DNA from: JAJXWB01 sp039808645
GTDB taxonomy: Bacteria > Pseudomonadota > Alphaproteobacteria > Rhizobiales > Beijerinckiaceae
Length of the DNA stretch: 64,000 nt
Direction of reading: 5' to 3'
Assembly: GCA_039808645.1 (NCBI GenBank)
Contig: JBDHTL010000001.1
Coordinates: forward strand, 1-64,000
Below the pieces are notes generated by a model. That model saw only the letters and a list, made by a program, of their open reading frames with translations. It was not told where the DNA came from and ran no database searches. A program made the translations under genes and the position numbers. Shown piece after piece: positions 8,985 to 16,986 of this stretch; within the stretch, counting starts at the first letter, position 1, and the number at the start of each line of letters is the position of its first letter.

Positions 8985-9473
8985 TTACGCGGCCTTGCCG
9001 AACTTCAGGCCGAGGCCGGCCAGATTGTCCTGCGCGGTCTTCGTAACGGTCTTCGCGCCATCCTGCGCGGCCTGCGCGACCAGCGCGCCGACGGTCTTGG
9101 CGCGCGCGACGTTCACGTCGAACTGGGCGCGGTAATAGTCGGCCTGGATGCGGAAGGCGTCGCCCACCGTCTTGGCGGCGACGGTCTTCTCGAAGGCGGC
9201 GATCGCGGCCTTGGCGTCGTCGAAAATGGCGTTCTGGATTTCGCGAGAAACCTTGGCGAGGCTCTCGACGGAATCGACGGCGGCGGTTTCGATCGCGTCG
9301 GTCGCCTTTTCGGCGCCGGCGTGCAGCGACGTGGCGCGCTCGAGCACGGCTTCAGCCGCGCGATGCGCATATTCGCGGGCGGTCTCGATGGTCTTGTTCG
9401 CGACTTCGGCGGCGGCCGGCGCTTCGGCGTCGACGGCCTTGGGCTTGCGAACGGTCTTCTTCGTGGCGGTCAT
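8985..9473 (-). CDS. Phasin family protein (PHA granule-associated)
   Basis: A 162-residue, Ala-rich, almost wholly helical protein. The region from about residue 25 to 150 has the phasin pattern: ETAREYAHRAAEAVLERATS, then VESLAKVSREIQNAIFDDAKAAIAAFEKT, and DAFRIQADYYRAQFDVNVARAKTVGALVAQAA. There is no signal peptide, and the N-terminus (MTATKKTVRKPKAVDAEAP) is basic and disordered. Phasins coat polyhydroxyalkanoate granules. The PHA synthase genes lie a little upstream on the same strand but are separated by a 163-base gap, so the phasin has its own promoter. A TGC-rich motif in that gap resembles one upstream of the PHA operon. Confidence 0.87.
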   Translation of the reverse strand: MTATKKTVRKPKAVDAEAPAAAEVANKTIETAREYAHRAAEAVLERATSLHAGAEKATDAIETAAVDSVESLAKVSREIQNAIFDDAKAAIAAFEKTVAAKTVGDAFRIQADYYRAQFDVNVARAKTVGALVAQAAQDGAKTVTKTAQDNLAGLGLKFGKAA

Positions 9474-9556
9474 GGCAAATCTCCATCCTCAATGAGCTAT
9501 GGGTTTCGGCCCCGCCATTGAGAAGCACGGGGCGATTGTTCTCTACTGAACTATTG

Positions 9557-9568
9557 TGTGCAGTGCAA
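9557..9568. promoter_or_regulatory. TGC-rich possible PhaR-type site upstream of the phasin gene
   Basis: The sequence TGTGCAGTGCAA lies about 85-95 bases before the phasin start codon. Its complement reads TTGCACTGCACA. A similar TTGCTGCACTGCGAA lies upstream of the hydrolase/phaE/phaC operon (12743-12757). TGC-rich sites of this kind are bound by the PHA-responsive repressor PhaR in related bacteria. Assignment is by resemblance only. Confidence 0.35.
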
Positions 9569-9584
9569 CATAAATCGATCACGC

Positions 9585-9608
9585 GCCGATCACATTTTTG
9601 TGATCGGC
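9585..9608. other. Perfect inverted repeat in the phasin upstream region
   Basis: GCCGATCAC ATTTTT GTGATCGGC is a perfect 9-base inverted repeat with a six-base loop, in the 163-base gap between the GNAT gene end and the phasin start. It could be the terminator of the PHA operon (minus strand) or a protein binding site. The lack of a U run on either strand leaves this open. Confidence 0.45.
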
Positions 9609-9636
9609 GGCTAATGATCTGAATCTGGGTAAATTT

Positions 9637-10332
9637 CTAGCGTGCCGTCGCGTCGACGACGCCGAAGGCTTCGAGCCGCGCGAGCACGTCCGCGACCTCG
9701 TGACCGAGAATCACGATGTCGTGGCGCTTGCCGTTGCGGTCGCGCACCTGCCCGCGCAACAGGGCCTCGGCGCGGAACCCGAGCCCCTCGAAAACCGAGA
9801 TCGCCGCCCTCTGGTCGACCGTCATCTGCGCGACGATCCGCTGCAATCCCGCCTCCAGCGCCAGCGCGAACAGCCGCTGCGTCAGCGCGCGGCCGGCCCC
9901 GCGCCCGCGCGCGGCGGGCCCGATCAGCACGCGCAACTCGCCGACATGCGGCGACCACGACAAGGGATCGCTCGCGATCGCGCCGCAGCCGACGATTTCC
10001 GCGCCAGCCGCCGCGACGAGGCTCATCATGCCGCCGCCCTCGCTTTCGCGAATCCAGGCCTTAAGCACCTTTGGCTCGCTGATGTCGCGCGGCAGGAACA
10101 GAAGATCGTGCGGCGGCAGGCTTCGCGCGAAGGCGAGCAGCGCCTTCTCGTCGCCCGCGGCGAGCGGACGGATTTCGACGCGGCTCCGCGTCGCGCCTTT
10201 CCGCGGCTTCGCGGGCGTCTTCTCGGCGGAAGCGCTCTTGGCGGAAGCGCTCTTGGCGGAAATGCTCTTGGCGACCGTCTTCTTCGCCGGCGCCTTCGCG
10301 GCGCTCCTGGTCGCGCCCTTTGCAATCGTCAT
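9637..10332 (-). CDS. GNAT-family N-acetyltransferase with Ala/Lys-rich N-terminal arm
   Basis: A 231-residue protein. The last about 175 residues are a GNAT domain: VEIRPLAAGDEKALLAFARSL, the acetyl-CoA loop in LIGPAARGRGAGRALTQRLF, and ISVFEGLGFRAEALLRG. The first about 50 residues are low-complexity Ala, Lys and Ser with a repeated SAKSA unit encoded by three 15-base tandem repeats. The start ATG at 10332 overlaps the stop of the PHA synthase gene (ATGA), so it is translated with the PHA operon. The acceptor substrate is not known. The basic arm may tether it to nucleic acid or to granules, which is inference. Confidence 0.82.
   Translation of the reverse strand: MTIAKGATRSAAKAPAKKTVAKSISAKSASAKSASAEKTPAKPRKGATRSRVEIRPLAAGDEKALLAFARSLPPHDLLFLPRDISEPKVLKAWIRESEGGGMMSLVAAAGAEIVGCGAIASDPLSWSPHVGELRVLIGPAARGRGAGRALTQRLFALALEAGLQRIVAQMTVDQRAAISVFEGLGFRAEALLRGQVRDRNGKRHDIVILGHEVADVLARLEAFGVVDATAR
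10226..10270. repeat. Three 15-base tandem repeats inside the GNAT gene
   Basis: GCGGAAGCGCTCTTG occurs at 10226-10240 and 10241-10255, and once more with two base changes at 10256-10270. Read on the minus strand, these encode the repeated Ala/Lys/Ser units of the N-terminal arm. Copy number could vary between strains by slippage without changing the frame. Confidence 0.85.
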
Positions 10333-11399
10333 GTCGAGCGCGCTCCCAGCCATTCGTCGAGTTTCGGCCACAGCCGCCTGATGGCGTTTGCCCCGGCCAC
10401 CAGGCTCACATGCCCGCCCTTCAGCATGACTTCCGTCTTGTCGGTCGACCCGACGCCGGCGATCAGCGGCTTGGCGGCGTCATAGGGGATGATGTGGTCG
10501 TGCTCGGCAACCGCATGGAAGATCGGCGCCTTGATGGCGCCGAGGTCCACGCGCCTGCCGCCGATCGTCAGCTCGCCCTTGAAGAGCTTGTTGCCCCACA
10601 TCAGGTCCTTCGTCGTCTGCCGGAAATATTCCCCGGCGAGCGGCAGAGTGTCGTTGCCCCAGCGATCGAGCTGCCGATAGGCGCGGACGAATTCGTCGTT
10701 CCAGATATTGTCCCACAAGGTCACCTGCGCTGCTGCGCGAGAAGCAGGCCGCAGCATTTCGAACGAGGCGTAGATCATTTCCGGAGGCACGTTGCCGTAG
10801 GTGTCGACCAGCCGGTCGACATCGAAATAGCGCTCGTTCGACCAGTTCTGGAACAGCTTGAGCTGCTTGAAATCGATCGGCGTGGTGAAACAGACGAGAT
10901 TGGCGGGGCCGCTCTTGCCGGCCAGCGCGGTGTAGAGCACAGACAACACGCCGCCGAAGCAATAGCCGACGATTGTCACGTCCTTCTCGCCCGTCTCCTT
11001 GCGCACGCGCCGCATGCAATCGGGAATGAAGTCGAGAACGTAATCCTCGATGCGCAGGTTCTTTTCGGCCGGCGCAGGCGCGGCCCAGTCCAGCATGAAA
11101 ACGTCGTAGCCCGCCTTCAGCAGGAATTCGACGAAGGAATTGCCCGGCGCGAGGTCGAGAATGTAGCCGCGATTGGTCGTCGCCATGACGATGAGGATCG
11201 GCACGCGATACACTTCGTCGACCAGCGGATGGTAGTGATAGAGGCGCATCGTGCCGCGCGTCGCCAGCACGTCCTTGCGCGTCTGCCCGACTTCCGGCGC
11301 GCCCGACGTCAGATAGCCGACGCCCTTCACGCCGCGCTGGATCGCCCGGTCGACCTCCAGCTGCAGCCGCTCGACCATCCCCGGTTCGGCGGCGCTCAC
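10329..11399 (-). CDS. phaC: Class III polyhydroxyalkanoate synthase subunit PhaC
   Basis: A 356-residue polymerase that builds PHA from hydroxyacyl-CoA. The lipase-box-like GYCFGG places the catalytic cysteine at residue 147; Cys149 is the corresponding residue in the 355-residue Allochromatium vinosum enzyme. The catalytic aspartate is in AEHDHIIP and the histidine in LKGGHVSLVAG. The short length and the adjacent PhaE-like gene both indicate class III. The start is taken as GTG at 11399, which overlaps the phaE-like stop (GTGA); the longer open frame upstream is a shadow of that gene. Its own stop overlaps the GNAT start. Confidence 0.9.
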   Translation of the reverse strand: MSAAEPGMVERLQLEVDRAIQRGVKGVGYLTSGAPEVGQTRKDVLATRGTMRLYHYHPLVDEVYRVPILIVMATTNRGYILDLAPGNSFVEFLLKAGYDVFMLDWAAPAPAEKNLRIEDYVLDFIPDCMRRVRKETGEKDVTIVGYCFGGVLSVLYTALAGKSGPANLVCFTTPIDFKQLKLFQNWSNERYFDVDRLVDTYGNVPPEMIYASFEMLRPASRAAAQVTLWDNIWNDEFVRAYRQLDRWGNDTLPLAGEYFRQTTKDLMWGNKLFKGELTIGGRRVDLGAIKAPIFHAVAEHDHIIPYDAAKPLIAGVGSTDKTEVMLKGGHVSLVAGANAIRRLWPKLDEWLGARST

Positions 11400-11830
11400 G
11401 ATTTGGCCCCTTCGCCCTTGCCGGCCGGCGCGCTGCGCGCGGGCGGCTTGCGGGTGCGCTTCGGCTTCGGCGCCGTCGCCGGGGGCGGTGCGTCGACGCA
11501 AGCCATCTGCGCGACGATCTCGGTCAGCCGGTTGAGCTGCGCCTCGATCGCCTGCAAGCGTTCGCCGACGCCCGTGATGTCGGCGCGGCTCGGCAGGTTG
11601 AGCGTCGCGAGATAGCGCTCCATCGCTTCGTTCAAGCCGGCGCGCGCGCCGGCCGCCGTCGACGTGACGCCGTGCATGAGCCGCGAGAACTGCTCGTTGG
11701 CCATCGCCTCGTTGGCGAAGTCGTTGACGCCGCGTTCCCACTGGCCGACGAGATCGCGGAACGCGTCGAGTGGCCCTTTGGGCCGCTCCGCCTTCTTGTC
11801 GGGCTTCGCCGTGCTCGCCTTGTCTGACAT
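11396..11830 (-). CDS. phaE: PhaE-like PHA synthase partner subunit
   Basis: A 144-residue protein directly upstream of, and overlapping, phaC. It has a predicted helical core (residues 25-110) with PhaE/phasin-like features (AFRDLVGQWERGVNDFANEA, NLPSRADITGVGERLQAIEAQLNRL). The NLPSR-D-t-h-l pattern is characteristic of PhaE and PhaR-subunit C-termini. The tail is Lys/Pro/Ala-rich. PhaE of class III synthases is usually about 350 residues, so this is a short version. The ATG at 11830 has a GGGAGG ribosome site. The role as PhaC partner is inferred from motif and position. Confidence 0.75.
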   Translation of the reverse strand: MSDKASTAKPDKKAERPKGPLDAFRDLVGQWERGVNDFANEAMANEQFSRLMHGVTSTAAGARAGLNEAMERYLATLNLPSRADITGVGERLQAIEAQLNRLTEIVAQMACVDAPPPATAPKPKRTRKPPARSAPAGKGEGAKS

Positions 11831-11862
11831 GGGGCCTCCCTTCCGCCGCGTCAGTCGATGTC

Positions 11863-12642
11863 TCAGCTTACACGATTGGGATCCGGATAGACGAGCGCGC
11901 GCCAGCCCTTCCGGTCGAACTTCTTCCACGCGCCCTCGGGCTGCGCGAGCCGGTCGGCGATGGCGTAGACGACCGCGGGATGATGGCCGAGGCCGCAATG
12001 GCTCGCCCCCGTCACCTCGATATTCTCGGCGCGCTCCGATTCGGTCGGTTCGCGGCACACTTGCCACGCGCACACGCCGTCCGTGCGGCTGAAGATCGCG
12101 GTCGAAGGCGCCGGCGGCGGCTCCGCGAGATGGCCGCTCAGATGTTCCTCGTCGTCCTCGGCGCGATGGCCCGAGACGAATTCGTACACGCGCCAGGCGT
12201 TCGTCGCGCGCGGGCTGCCCGAGAACGGGCTGCCGAGCGAGATGACGCTGCGCACCTCGTCCGGCAGAACCTTGGCGAGCTGGCGCGCATAGAGGCCGCC
12301 GAGGCTCCAGCCGACGAGGCTGACCTTGCGCCCGTGCTGGTCGGCGAGTTCCTTGACCTGCGCGACCATGCGCTCTTCCACGCCGTTGCGCAGGCCGAAA
12401 TTGTTGCCCTGCCGCCAGCCGTGAACCGCATAGCCGCGCCCTTTCAGGAAACGCCGCAGCGGAACCGTGGAGCGATCGCTCGCGAGCAGCCCCGGAAGCA
12501 CGAGCACGGGATGTCCGTCGCCGCGCGGCGCGAACCGCAGCGCCGGCAGCGCGCCGATGAAGGCGCCGAATTCGTGCAGGGCGCGCATTTCCAGCGCCAT
12601 GAGAAGGCCGGAAGGCGGCGCGATCGTCGCAGCGGCGGTCAT
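11863..12642 (-). CDS. Alpha/beta hydrolase in the PHA operon
   Basis: A 259-residue alpha/beta hydrolase with nucleophile elbow GWSLGG near residue 115, followed by ISLGSPFSGSPRATNAWRVYE, and a late histidine block (ASHCGLGHHPAV). It is a paralogue of the protein at 3442-4239. The ATG at 12642 has a GGAGGATCA ribosome site, so the longer open frame is not used. It is the first gene of the likely operon hydrolase-phaE-phaC-GNAT, 32 bases before phaE. It may release acyl chains or act as a depolymerase or thioesterase for the granule; the sequence does not decide this. Confidence 0.82.
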   Translation of the reverse strand: MTAAATIAPPSGLLMALEMRALHEFGAFIGALPALRFAPRGDGHPVLVLPGLLASDRSTVPLRRFLKGRGYAVHGWRQGNNFGLRNGVEERMVAQVKELADQHGRKVSLVGWSLGGLYARQLAKVLPDEVRSVISLGSPFSGSPRATNAWRVYEFVSGHRAEDDEEHLSGHLAEPPPAPSTAIFSRTDGVCAWQVCREPTESERAENIEVTGASHCGLGHHPAVVYAIADRLAQPEGAWKKFDRKGWRALVYPDPNRVS

Positions 12643-12742
12643 TGATCCTCCATCTCTTCGCTTCGTCGAGTCACGAAGATAGAGGCGCTTGCGTATTCGC
12701 GCCAGAGCTTCGCCGATCGATAACGCGCTGCAATGCAAAAGG

Positions 12743-12757
12743 TTGCTGCACTGCGAA
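12743..12757. promoter_or_regulatory. TGC-rich possible PhaR-type site upstream of the PHA operon
   Basis: TTGCTGCACTGCGAA lies about 100 bases before the first gene of the hydrolase/phaE/phaC operon, with a further TGCAATGCAAAA just beside it (12729-12740). It shares ACTGC/TTGC blocks with the site before the phasin gene (9557-9568). The 12643-12850 gap holds nothing else that can be recognised. Confidence 0.3.
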
Positions 12758-12850
12758 GAACAGCGAGATGACCGCATGTTTTCAACGCAGCGCGTCCCGC
12801 GGCGGCGTCCGCGGACCGCGCAAGAACATGTTGCGCAAATGCGACGCGTT

Positions 12851-14434
12851 TCAGTTCACGCGCCGGTCCTTGCCGGCCCAGTAGGGCTCGCGCAATTCGC
12901 GCTTGAGAATCTTGCCGGAAGGATTGCGCGGCAGCGCCTCGATGAAATCCACCGTGCGCGGCGCCTTGTAGCCCGCGATGCGCGTGCGCGCGAAGGCGAT
13001 GATCTCGTCGGGCGAAACCTCCGCGCCCTCCTTCAGCACGACGACGGCCTTCACCGCTTCGCCCCACTTGTCGTCGGGCACGCCGATGACGGCGACTTCC
13101 GCGATCGCGGGATGGCCGAAGATCGCGCTCTCGACTTCCGCCGGATAGATGTTCTCCGCGCCGGATATGATCATGTCCTTCACGCGGTCGTGCACATAGA
13201 CGTAGCCGTCTTCGTCGAGAAAGCCCGCATCGCCGGTGCGCAGCCAGCCGTCCTCGGTCATCGTGCGCTTCGAGGCCTCGGGCAGGTTCCAGTAGCCCTT
13301 CATGTTCGCCGTCGAGCGTGTCGCGATCTCGCCGACCTCGCCTGTCGGCAGCGGCTTGCCGTCCGCGTCGAGGATGGCGATCTCCACGCCCGCGAGCGGC
13401 TTGCCGGCCGAGCGCATGCGCTGCGATCCCTCCGGCGTATGGTCTTCCGGTTCCAGCGCGACGATCGTGCCCGTAGTCTCCGTCATGCCGTACATCTGCA
13501 CGAAGCCGCATTTGAACACGTCCATGCATTCGCGCAGCAGGTCGAGCGGAATGGGCGAGGCGCCGTACATGATGAATTTCAGCCGCGAATAATCGACCTG
13601 GCGCGCCTGCGGCAGGCGCACGATGAATTGCAGCGCCGCCGGCACGAGGAAGAGTTTCGAGACGCGGTGCCGCACGAAATCGTCGAGGATCGACATCGGG
13701 TTGAATTCGCGCGTGATGACGATCTTGCCGCCATTGTACGACGCCCAGACGAGCACGCCGGAGCCGCCGATGTGGAACACCGGCATGGAGATGAGCCACA
13801 CGTCGTCGGGCGAGGCCCTGTTCCATTCGCGCGTGTCGGCGGGATCGCGCTCGCGCATGCCGAGCAGGTTGTGGTTGGTCAGCATCGCGCCTTTCGGATG
13901 GCCTGTCGTGCCGGACGTGTAGAGCTGGATCGCCACGTCGTCCTCGCGCGCCTGTCGCACGGGCGCGGCGTCGCTCTGCGCATTGCGCCACGCTTCGTAC
14001 CCCGGATAATCCGGCGTCGCGCCCTCGGTGGCGATGATCACGCGCACGCTTTTCAATTGATCCGCGAAGCCCTTCACGGCGTCGACGAATTCCGGGCCGA
14101 CGAACAGGACCTGCGCCTGGCAATCGTTGACGATATAGGCGATCTCCGGCGGCGCGAGGCGCCAGTTGACCGGCGCGAGAATGACGCGCGCCTTGGCGGC
14201 GCCGTAGAACAGTTCGAAATAGAAATCGCTGTTCTTGCCGAGATAGGCGATATGGCTCTGCGGTTCGACGCCCATCGTCGTCAGGCCGTTGGCGACCTGG
14301 TTGGTGTGCCGATCGAAATCGGCGAACGTCGTTTCGCGCCCCTCGAAATGCACCGCGACATCGCCGCCGCGCAAGGCGGCGTTCTTGCGCGCGATGTCGC
14401 CGAGAACGGTCGGGATGGTGTCTTCGGTGAACAT
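12851..14434 (-). CDS. Acyl-CoA synthetase (AMP-forming, fatty-acid/carboxylate CoA ligase)
   Basis: A 527-residue ANL-family ligase that activates a carboxylic acid to its CoA ester with ATP. The P-loop YTSGTTGHPKGAM is near residues 172-184, with YGMTETTG in the middle, the hinge aspartate in GWLRTGDAG, and the catalytic lysine in NPSGKILKREL near the C-terminus. Length is typical. The start ATG at 14434 is used because upstream sequence in this frame is antisense to acyl-CoA dehydrogenase genes. It is followed upstream by two acyl-CoA dehydrogenases and a crotonase on the same strand. The acid substrate is unknown. Confidence 0.93.
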   Translation of the reverse strand: MFTEDTIPTVLGDIARKNAALRGGDVAVHFEGRETTFADFDRHTNQVANGLTTMGVEPQSHIAYLGKNSDFYFELFYGAAKARVILAPVNWRLAPPEIAYIVNDCQAQVLFVGPEFVDAVKGFADQLKSVRVIIATEGATPDYPGYEAWRNAQSDAAPVRQAREDDVAIQLYTSGTTGHPKGAMLTNHNLLGMRERDPADTREWNRASPDDVWLISMPVFHIGGSGVLVWASYNGGKIVITREFNPMSILDDFVRHRVSKLFLVPAALQFIVRLPQARQVDYSRLKFIMYGASPIPLDLLRECMDVFKCGFVQMYGMTETTGTIVALEPEDHTPEGSQRMRSAGKPLAGVEIAILDADGKPLPTGEVGEIATRSTANMKGYWNLPEASKRTMTEDGWLRTGDAGFLDEDGYVYVHDRVKDMIISGAENIYPAEVESAIFGHPAIAEVAVIGVPDDKWGEAVKAVVVLKEGAEVSPDEIIAFARTRIAGYKAPRTVDFIEALPRNPSGKILKRELREPYWAGKDRRVN

Positions 14435-14485
14435 GGTTTGGTTTCTCCGATGCTCTCGAAACAGGTTCGATTGAGCCGAGTCGAA

Positions 14486-14510
14486 CTCCCTCCCCGCTTG
14501 CGGGGGAGGG
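14486..14510. repeat. GC-rich hairpin repeat between ligase and dehydrogenase genes
   Basis: CCCTCCCCG CTTG CGGGGGAGGG forms a stable stem. A hairpin of similar composition is at 60502-60522. Both lie in gaps between genes. It may separate the ligase transcript from the dehydrogenase gene upstream. The rest of the 14435-14661 gap shows nothing recognisable. Confidence 0.5.
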
Positions 14511-14661
14511 CGGGGCGAGGGCTTGCGCAGGCCCGCGACATTGGCGAGATGGAATTGCGCAAACCTCGCAAGACTGCGCGACCCCTTCGACGTCGCATTG
14601 TCGTTCAAACCGGCGGCAGCCGGTCTGGATGGGAGGGGAGAGCGCGCGGGACCCCGTCCGC

Positions 14662-15867
14662 CTACATCCCCAGCACCACCTTCGCGATGATGTCGCGCTG
14701 CACTTCCGACGTGCCGCCGAAGATCGTGTAGGCGCGGCTGTTCAGATATTCCGGCAGCGCGGTAAGCGATTCCTCGGGGATGCCGGGCTCCGCGTTCATC
14801 TCGTAGAGCGGGCGACGCCCCTCCCAGTAGAGCGCGTCCTGCCCGAGCGCGTCGACGGCGAGCGCGGTCAGCGCCTGCTTGATCTCGCTGTTGCGCAATT
14901 TCGCCAGCGACGACGAGACGGAGCCGGGGTTCTGTCCCGACTGCAGGCTCGACATGATGCGCAATTCCGTCATCTCCAGCGCGTCGATCTCGATCTCCGC
15001 CTGCGAGCGGCGCAGCGCGAACGAGGGGTCGGCCGCAAGCGGCTGCCCGCCGTCGCGGTAGAGGGTCGCGAGATGTTCGATGTCGCGCAGGATCGCGCGC
15101 AACCGGCCCGACGACATGGCGCCGCCGCGCTCGAATTCGAGCAGGTACTTGCCGTAGGACCAGCCCTGCCCTTCCGCGCCGACGCGGTTCTCGACGGGCA
15201 CGCGAACGTCGTCGAAGAACACCTGGTTCGTCTCGTGGTCGCCGCCGATGGTCAGGATCGGCCGCACCGAAATGCCCGGCGTCTTCATGTCGATCAGCAG
15301 AAAACTTATGCCGTCCTGCTTCTTCGGCTCGTCCGACGTGCGCACCAGCGCGAACATGCGGTTGGCGTTGTGCGCATGCGTCGTCCAGATCTTCGAGCCG
15401 TTGATGACGTAATGATCGCCGTCGCGCGTCGCGCGCGTCTTCAGCGAGGCGAGATCGGACCCCGAGCCCGGCTCCGAATAGCCCTGGCACCAATAATCTT
15501 CCGCGTTCAGGATTCTCGGCAGGTAGAAATCCTTCTGCGCCTGCGTGCCGAAGCGCATGATGACCGGGCCGACCATGCGCAGGCCCATCGGCGTCACCGA
15601 TGGCGCGCCGGCGGCCGCGGATTCGATTTCCCAGATGTAGCGTTGCGCGAGGGTCCAGCCGGTGCCGCCGTATTCCTTGGGCCAGAGCGGCGCTGCCCAG
15701 CCCCTCTCGTAGAGGATTTTCTGCCAGCGATTGCCGACAGGAGGATCGGAAAAGACGCTCGGCGTCAGATGATGCGCGCGCCTGAGATCGGGCGTCAGCT
15801 TCTCTTCGAGAAACGCGCGCACGTCCTGCTGGAATGCGCGCTCTTCGGGCGTGAAGGTCAGGTCCAT
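14662..15867 (-). CDS. Acyl-CoA dehydrogenase (larger subunit of a probable heteromer)
   Basis: A 401-residue FAD enzyme that introduces an alpha-beta double bond into an acyl-CoA. It shows the N-terminal helical domain (FTPEERAFQQDVRAFL), the FAD/substrate block YSEPGSGSDLASLKTRA, the beta domain WTTHAHNANRMFALVRT, and the late FAD-binding IFGGTSEVQRDIIAKVVLG. The next gene upstream, nine bases away, encodes a 368-residue relative that lacks this last motif. Such large/small pairs form heterotetramers in sterol and cyclic-acid degradation. The electron acceptor would be ETF. Substrate unknown. Confidence 0.92.
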   Translation of the reverse strand: MDLTFTPEERAFQQDVRAFLEEKLTPDLRRAHHLTPSVFSDPPVGNRWQKILYERGWAAPLWPKEYGGTGWTLAQRYIWEIESAAAGAPSVTPMGLRMVGPVIMRFGTQAQKDFYLPRILNAEDYWCQGYSEPGSGSDLASLKTRATRDGDHYVINGSKIWTTHAHNANRMFALVRTSDEPKKQDGISFLLIDMKTPGISVRPILTIGGDHETNQVFFDDVRVPVENRVGAEGQGWSYGKYLLEFERGGAMSSGRLRAILRDIEHLATLYRDGGQPLAADPSFALRRSQAEIEIDALEMTELRIMSSLQSGQNPGSVSSSLAKLRNSEIKQALTALAVDALGQDALYWEGRRPLYEMNAEPGIPEESLTALPEYLNSRAYTIFGGTSEVQRDIIAKVVLGM

Positions 15868-15876
15868 GGCTTTGCC

Positions 15877-16983
15877 TCAGGCCGCAAGATTGGTCAGCGC
15901 CGCATGGCGGCGCAGGTGATGATCGGGACCGCCGAGAATGGCGTCGAGCGCGACGACGCGCTTGAGATAGCCGCCGATCTCGAGTTCGTTGGTGACGCCC
16001 ATGCCGCCGTGCAGCTGGATCGACTGTTCCGCGACGAAGCGCGCGGCGCGCGAGACTTTCGCCCAGGCGCCGGAAACGGCGCGGCCGCGCGCGCGCGCAT
16101 CCGCATCGTCCGCGTGCAGCGCGGCGCGCAGCGCCATCGAGCGCGCCTCCTCGCAGGCGATCGACATGTCCGCCATGCGATGGCGCAGCGCCTGGTTGAC
16201 CGCGAGCGGCTTGCCGAACTGGACGCGGATCTTCGTGTATTCGATGGTGGCGGCGGTCGCCGCTTCCATCAGGCCGACGAGTTCCGAACAGTAGGCCGCC
16301 GTCGCGCGATCGTAAGCGTGTTCGATTTCCGCAAAGGCATTGTCCGACAGCAGCGCGTCGGCGCCGACTTCGACTCCTGCGAACGTCACGCGCGCCGCGC
16401 CCGCGCCATCCACCGTCGCATGGCCGTCGACCGTCACGCCCGTCGCATCGCGCGCGACCACGAACAGGCCGATGCCTGCCGCATCGCGCGCGCTGCCTGA
16501 AATCCGCGCGGAAACGATGAAGCGGTCCGCCACATCGCCGCCGAGCACGGCGATCTTGCGCCCCTCGAGAACGAAGCCTGCGCCGCTTTTCTTCGCGCTC
16601 GTCGCGACATGCGCGAGAACGTAGCGCGCGCCCTCTTCCGCATGGGCGAGCGCCAGCCGCGACGAGCCGTCGGCCAGTCCCGGCAGCAATGCGGCGCGCT
16701 GCGCGTCCGAGCCGAGCGCGGCGACGAGCCCGCCACACAGCACGATTCCCGCGACATAGTTCGAGCGCGCGCGATGGCGCCCCATCGCTTCCGTCACGAT
16801 AGCGACGTCGACGACGCCCTGCCCGAGCCCGCCGTCGGCCTCCGGCAGCGGCAGCGCGAGCCAGCCCATGTCCGCCATTTCCTTCCAGAGATCGGTCGCG
16901 CCGGGCTTTTGCGCCCGCGCGGCCAGGAGATTGTTGGCGCTTTCGCCGAGCAGCCGCTGCTCGTCGGAATAATTGAGGTCCAT
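15877..16983 (-). CDS. Acyl-CoA dehydrogenase-like partner subunit
   Basis: A 368-residue acyl-CoA dehydrogenase-fold protein. The N-terminal domain (DLNYSDEQRLLGESANNLL) and the late helical part (SIQLHGGMGVTNELEIGGYLKRV) are clear, but the C-terminal GGTSEVQR block is absent and the FAD-contacting middle is poorly conserved. This is the usual form of the second subunit in alpha2beta2 acyl-CoA dehydrogenases. It lies between the dehydrogenase gene (nine bases downstream) and the crotonase gene (three bases upstream), so the three are one operon. Confidence 0.87.
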   Translation of the reverse strand: MDLNYSDEQRLLGESANNLLAARAQKPGATDLWKEMADMGWLALPLPEADGGLGQGVVDVAIVTEAMGRHRARSNYVAGIVLCGGLVAALGSDAQRAALLPGLADGSSRLALAHAEEGARYVLAHVATSAKKSGAGFVLEGRKIAVLGGDVADRFIVSARISGSARDAAGIGLFVVARDATGVTVDGHATVDGAGAARVTFAGVEVGADALLSDNAFAEIEHAYDRATAAYCSELVGLMEAATAATIEYTKIRVQFGKPLAVNQALRHRMADMSIACEEARSMALRAALHADDADARARGRAVSGAWAKVSRAARFVAEQSIQLHGGMGVTNELEIGGYLKRVVALDAILGGPDHHLRRHAALTNLAA

Positions 16984-16986
16984 TGT

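Noticed and set aside
10226..10270. A small CRISPR-like repeat run
   Set aside because: The 15-base units are contiguous without spacers and encode an Ala/Lys/Ser repeat in frame. No CRISPR array or cas gene was seen in the window.
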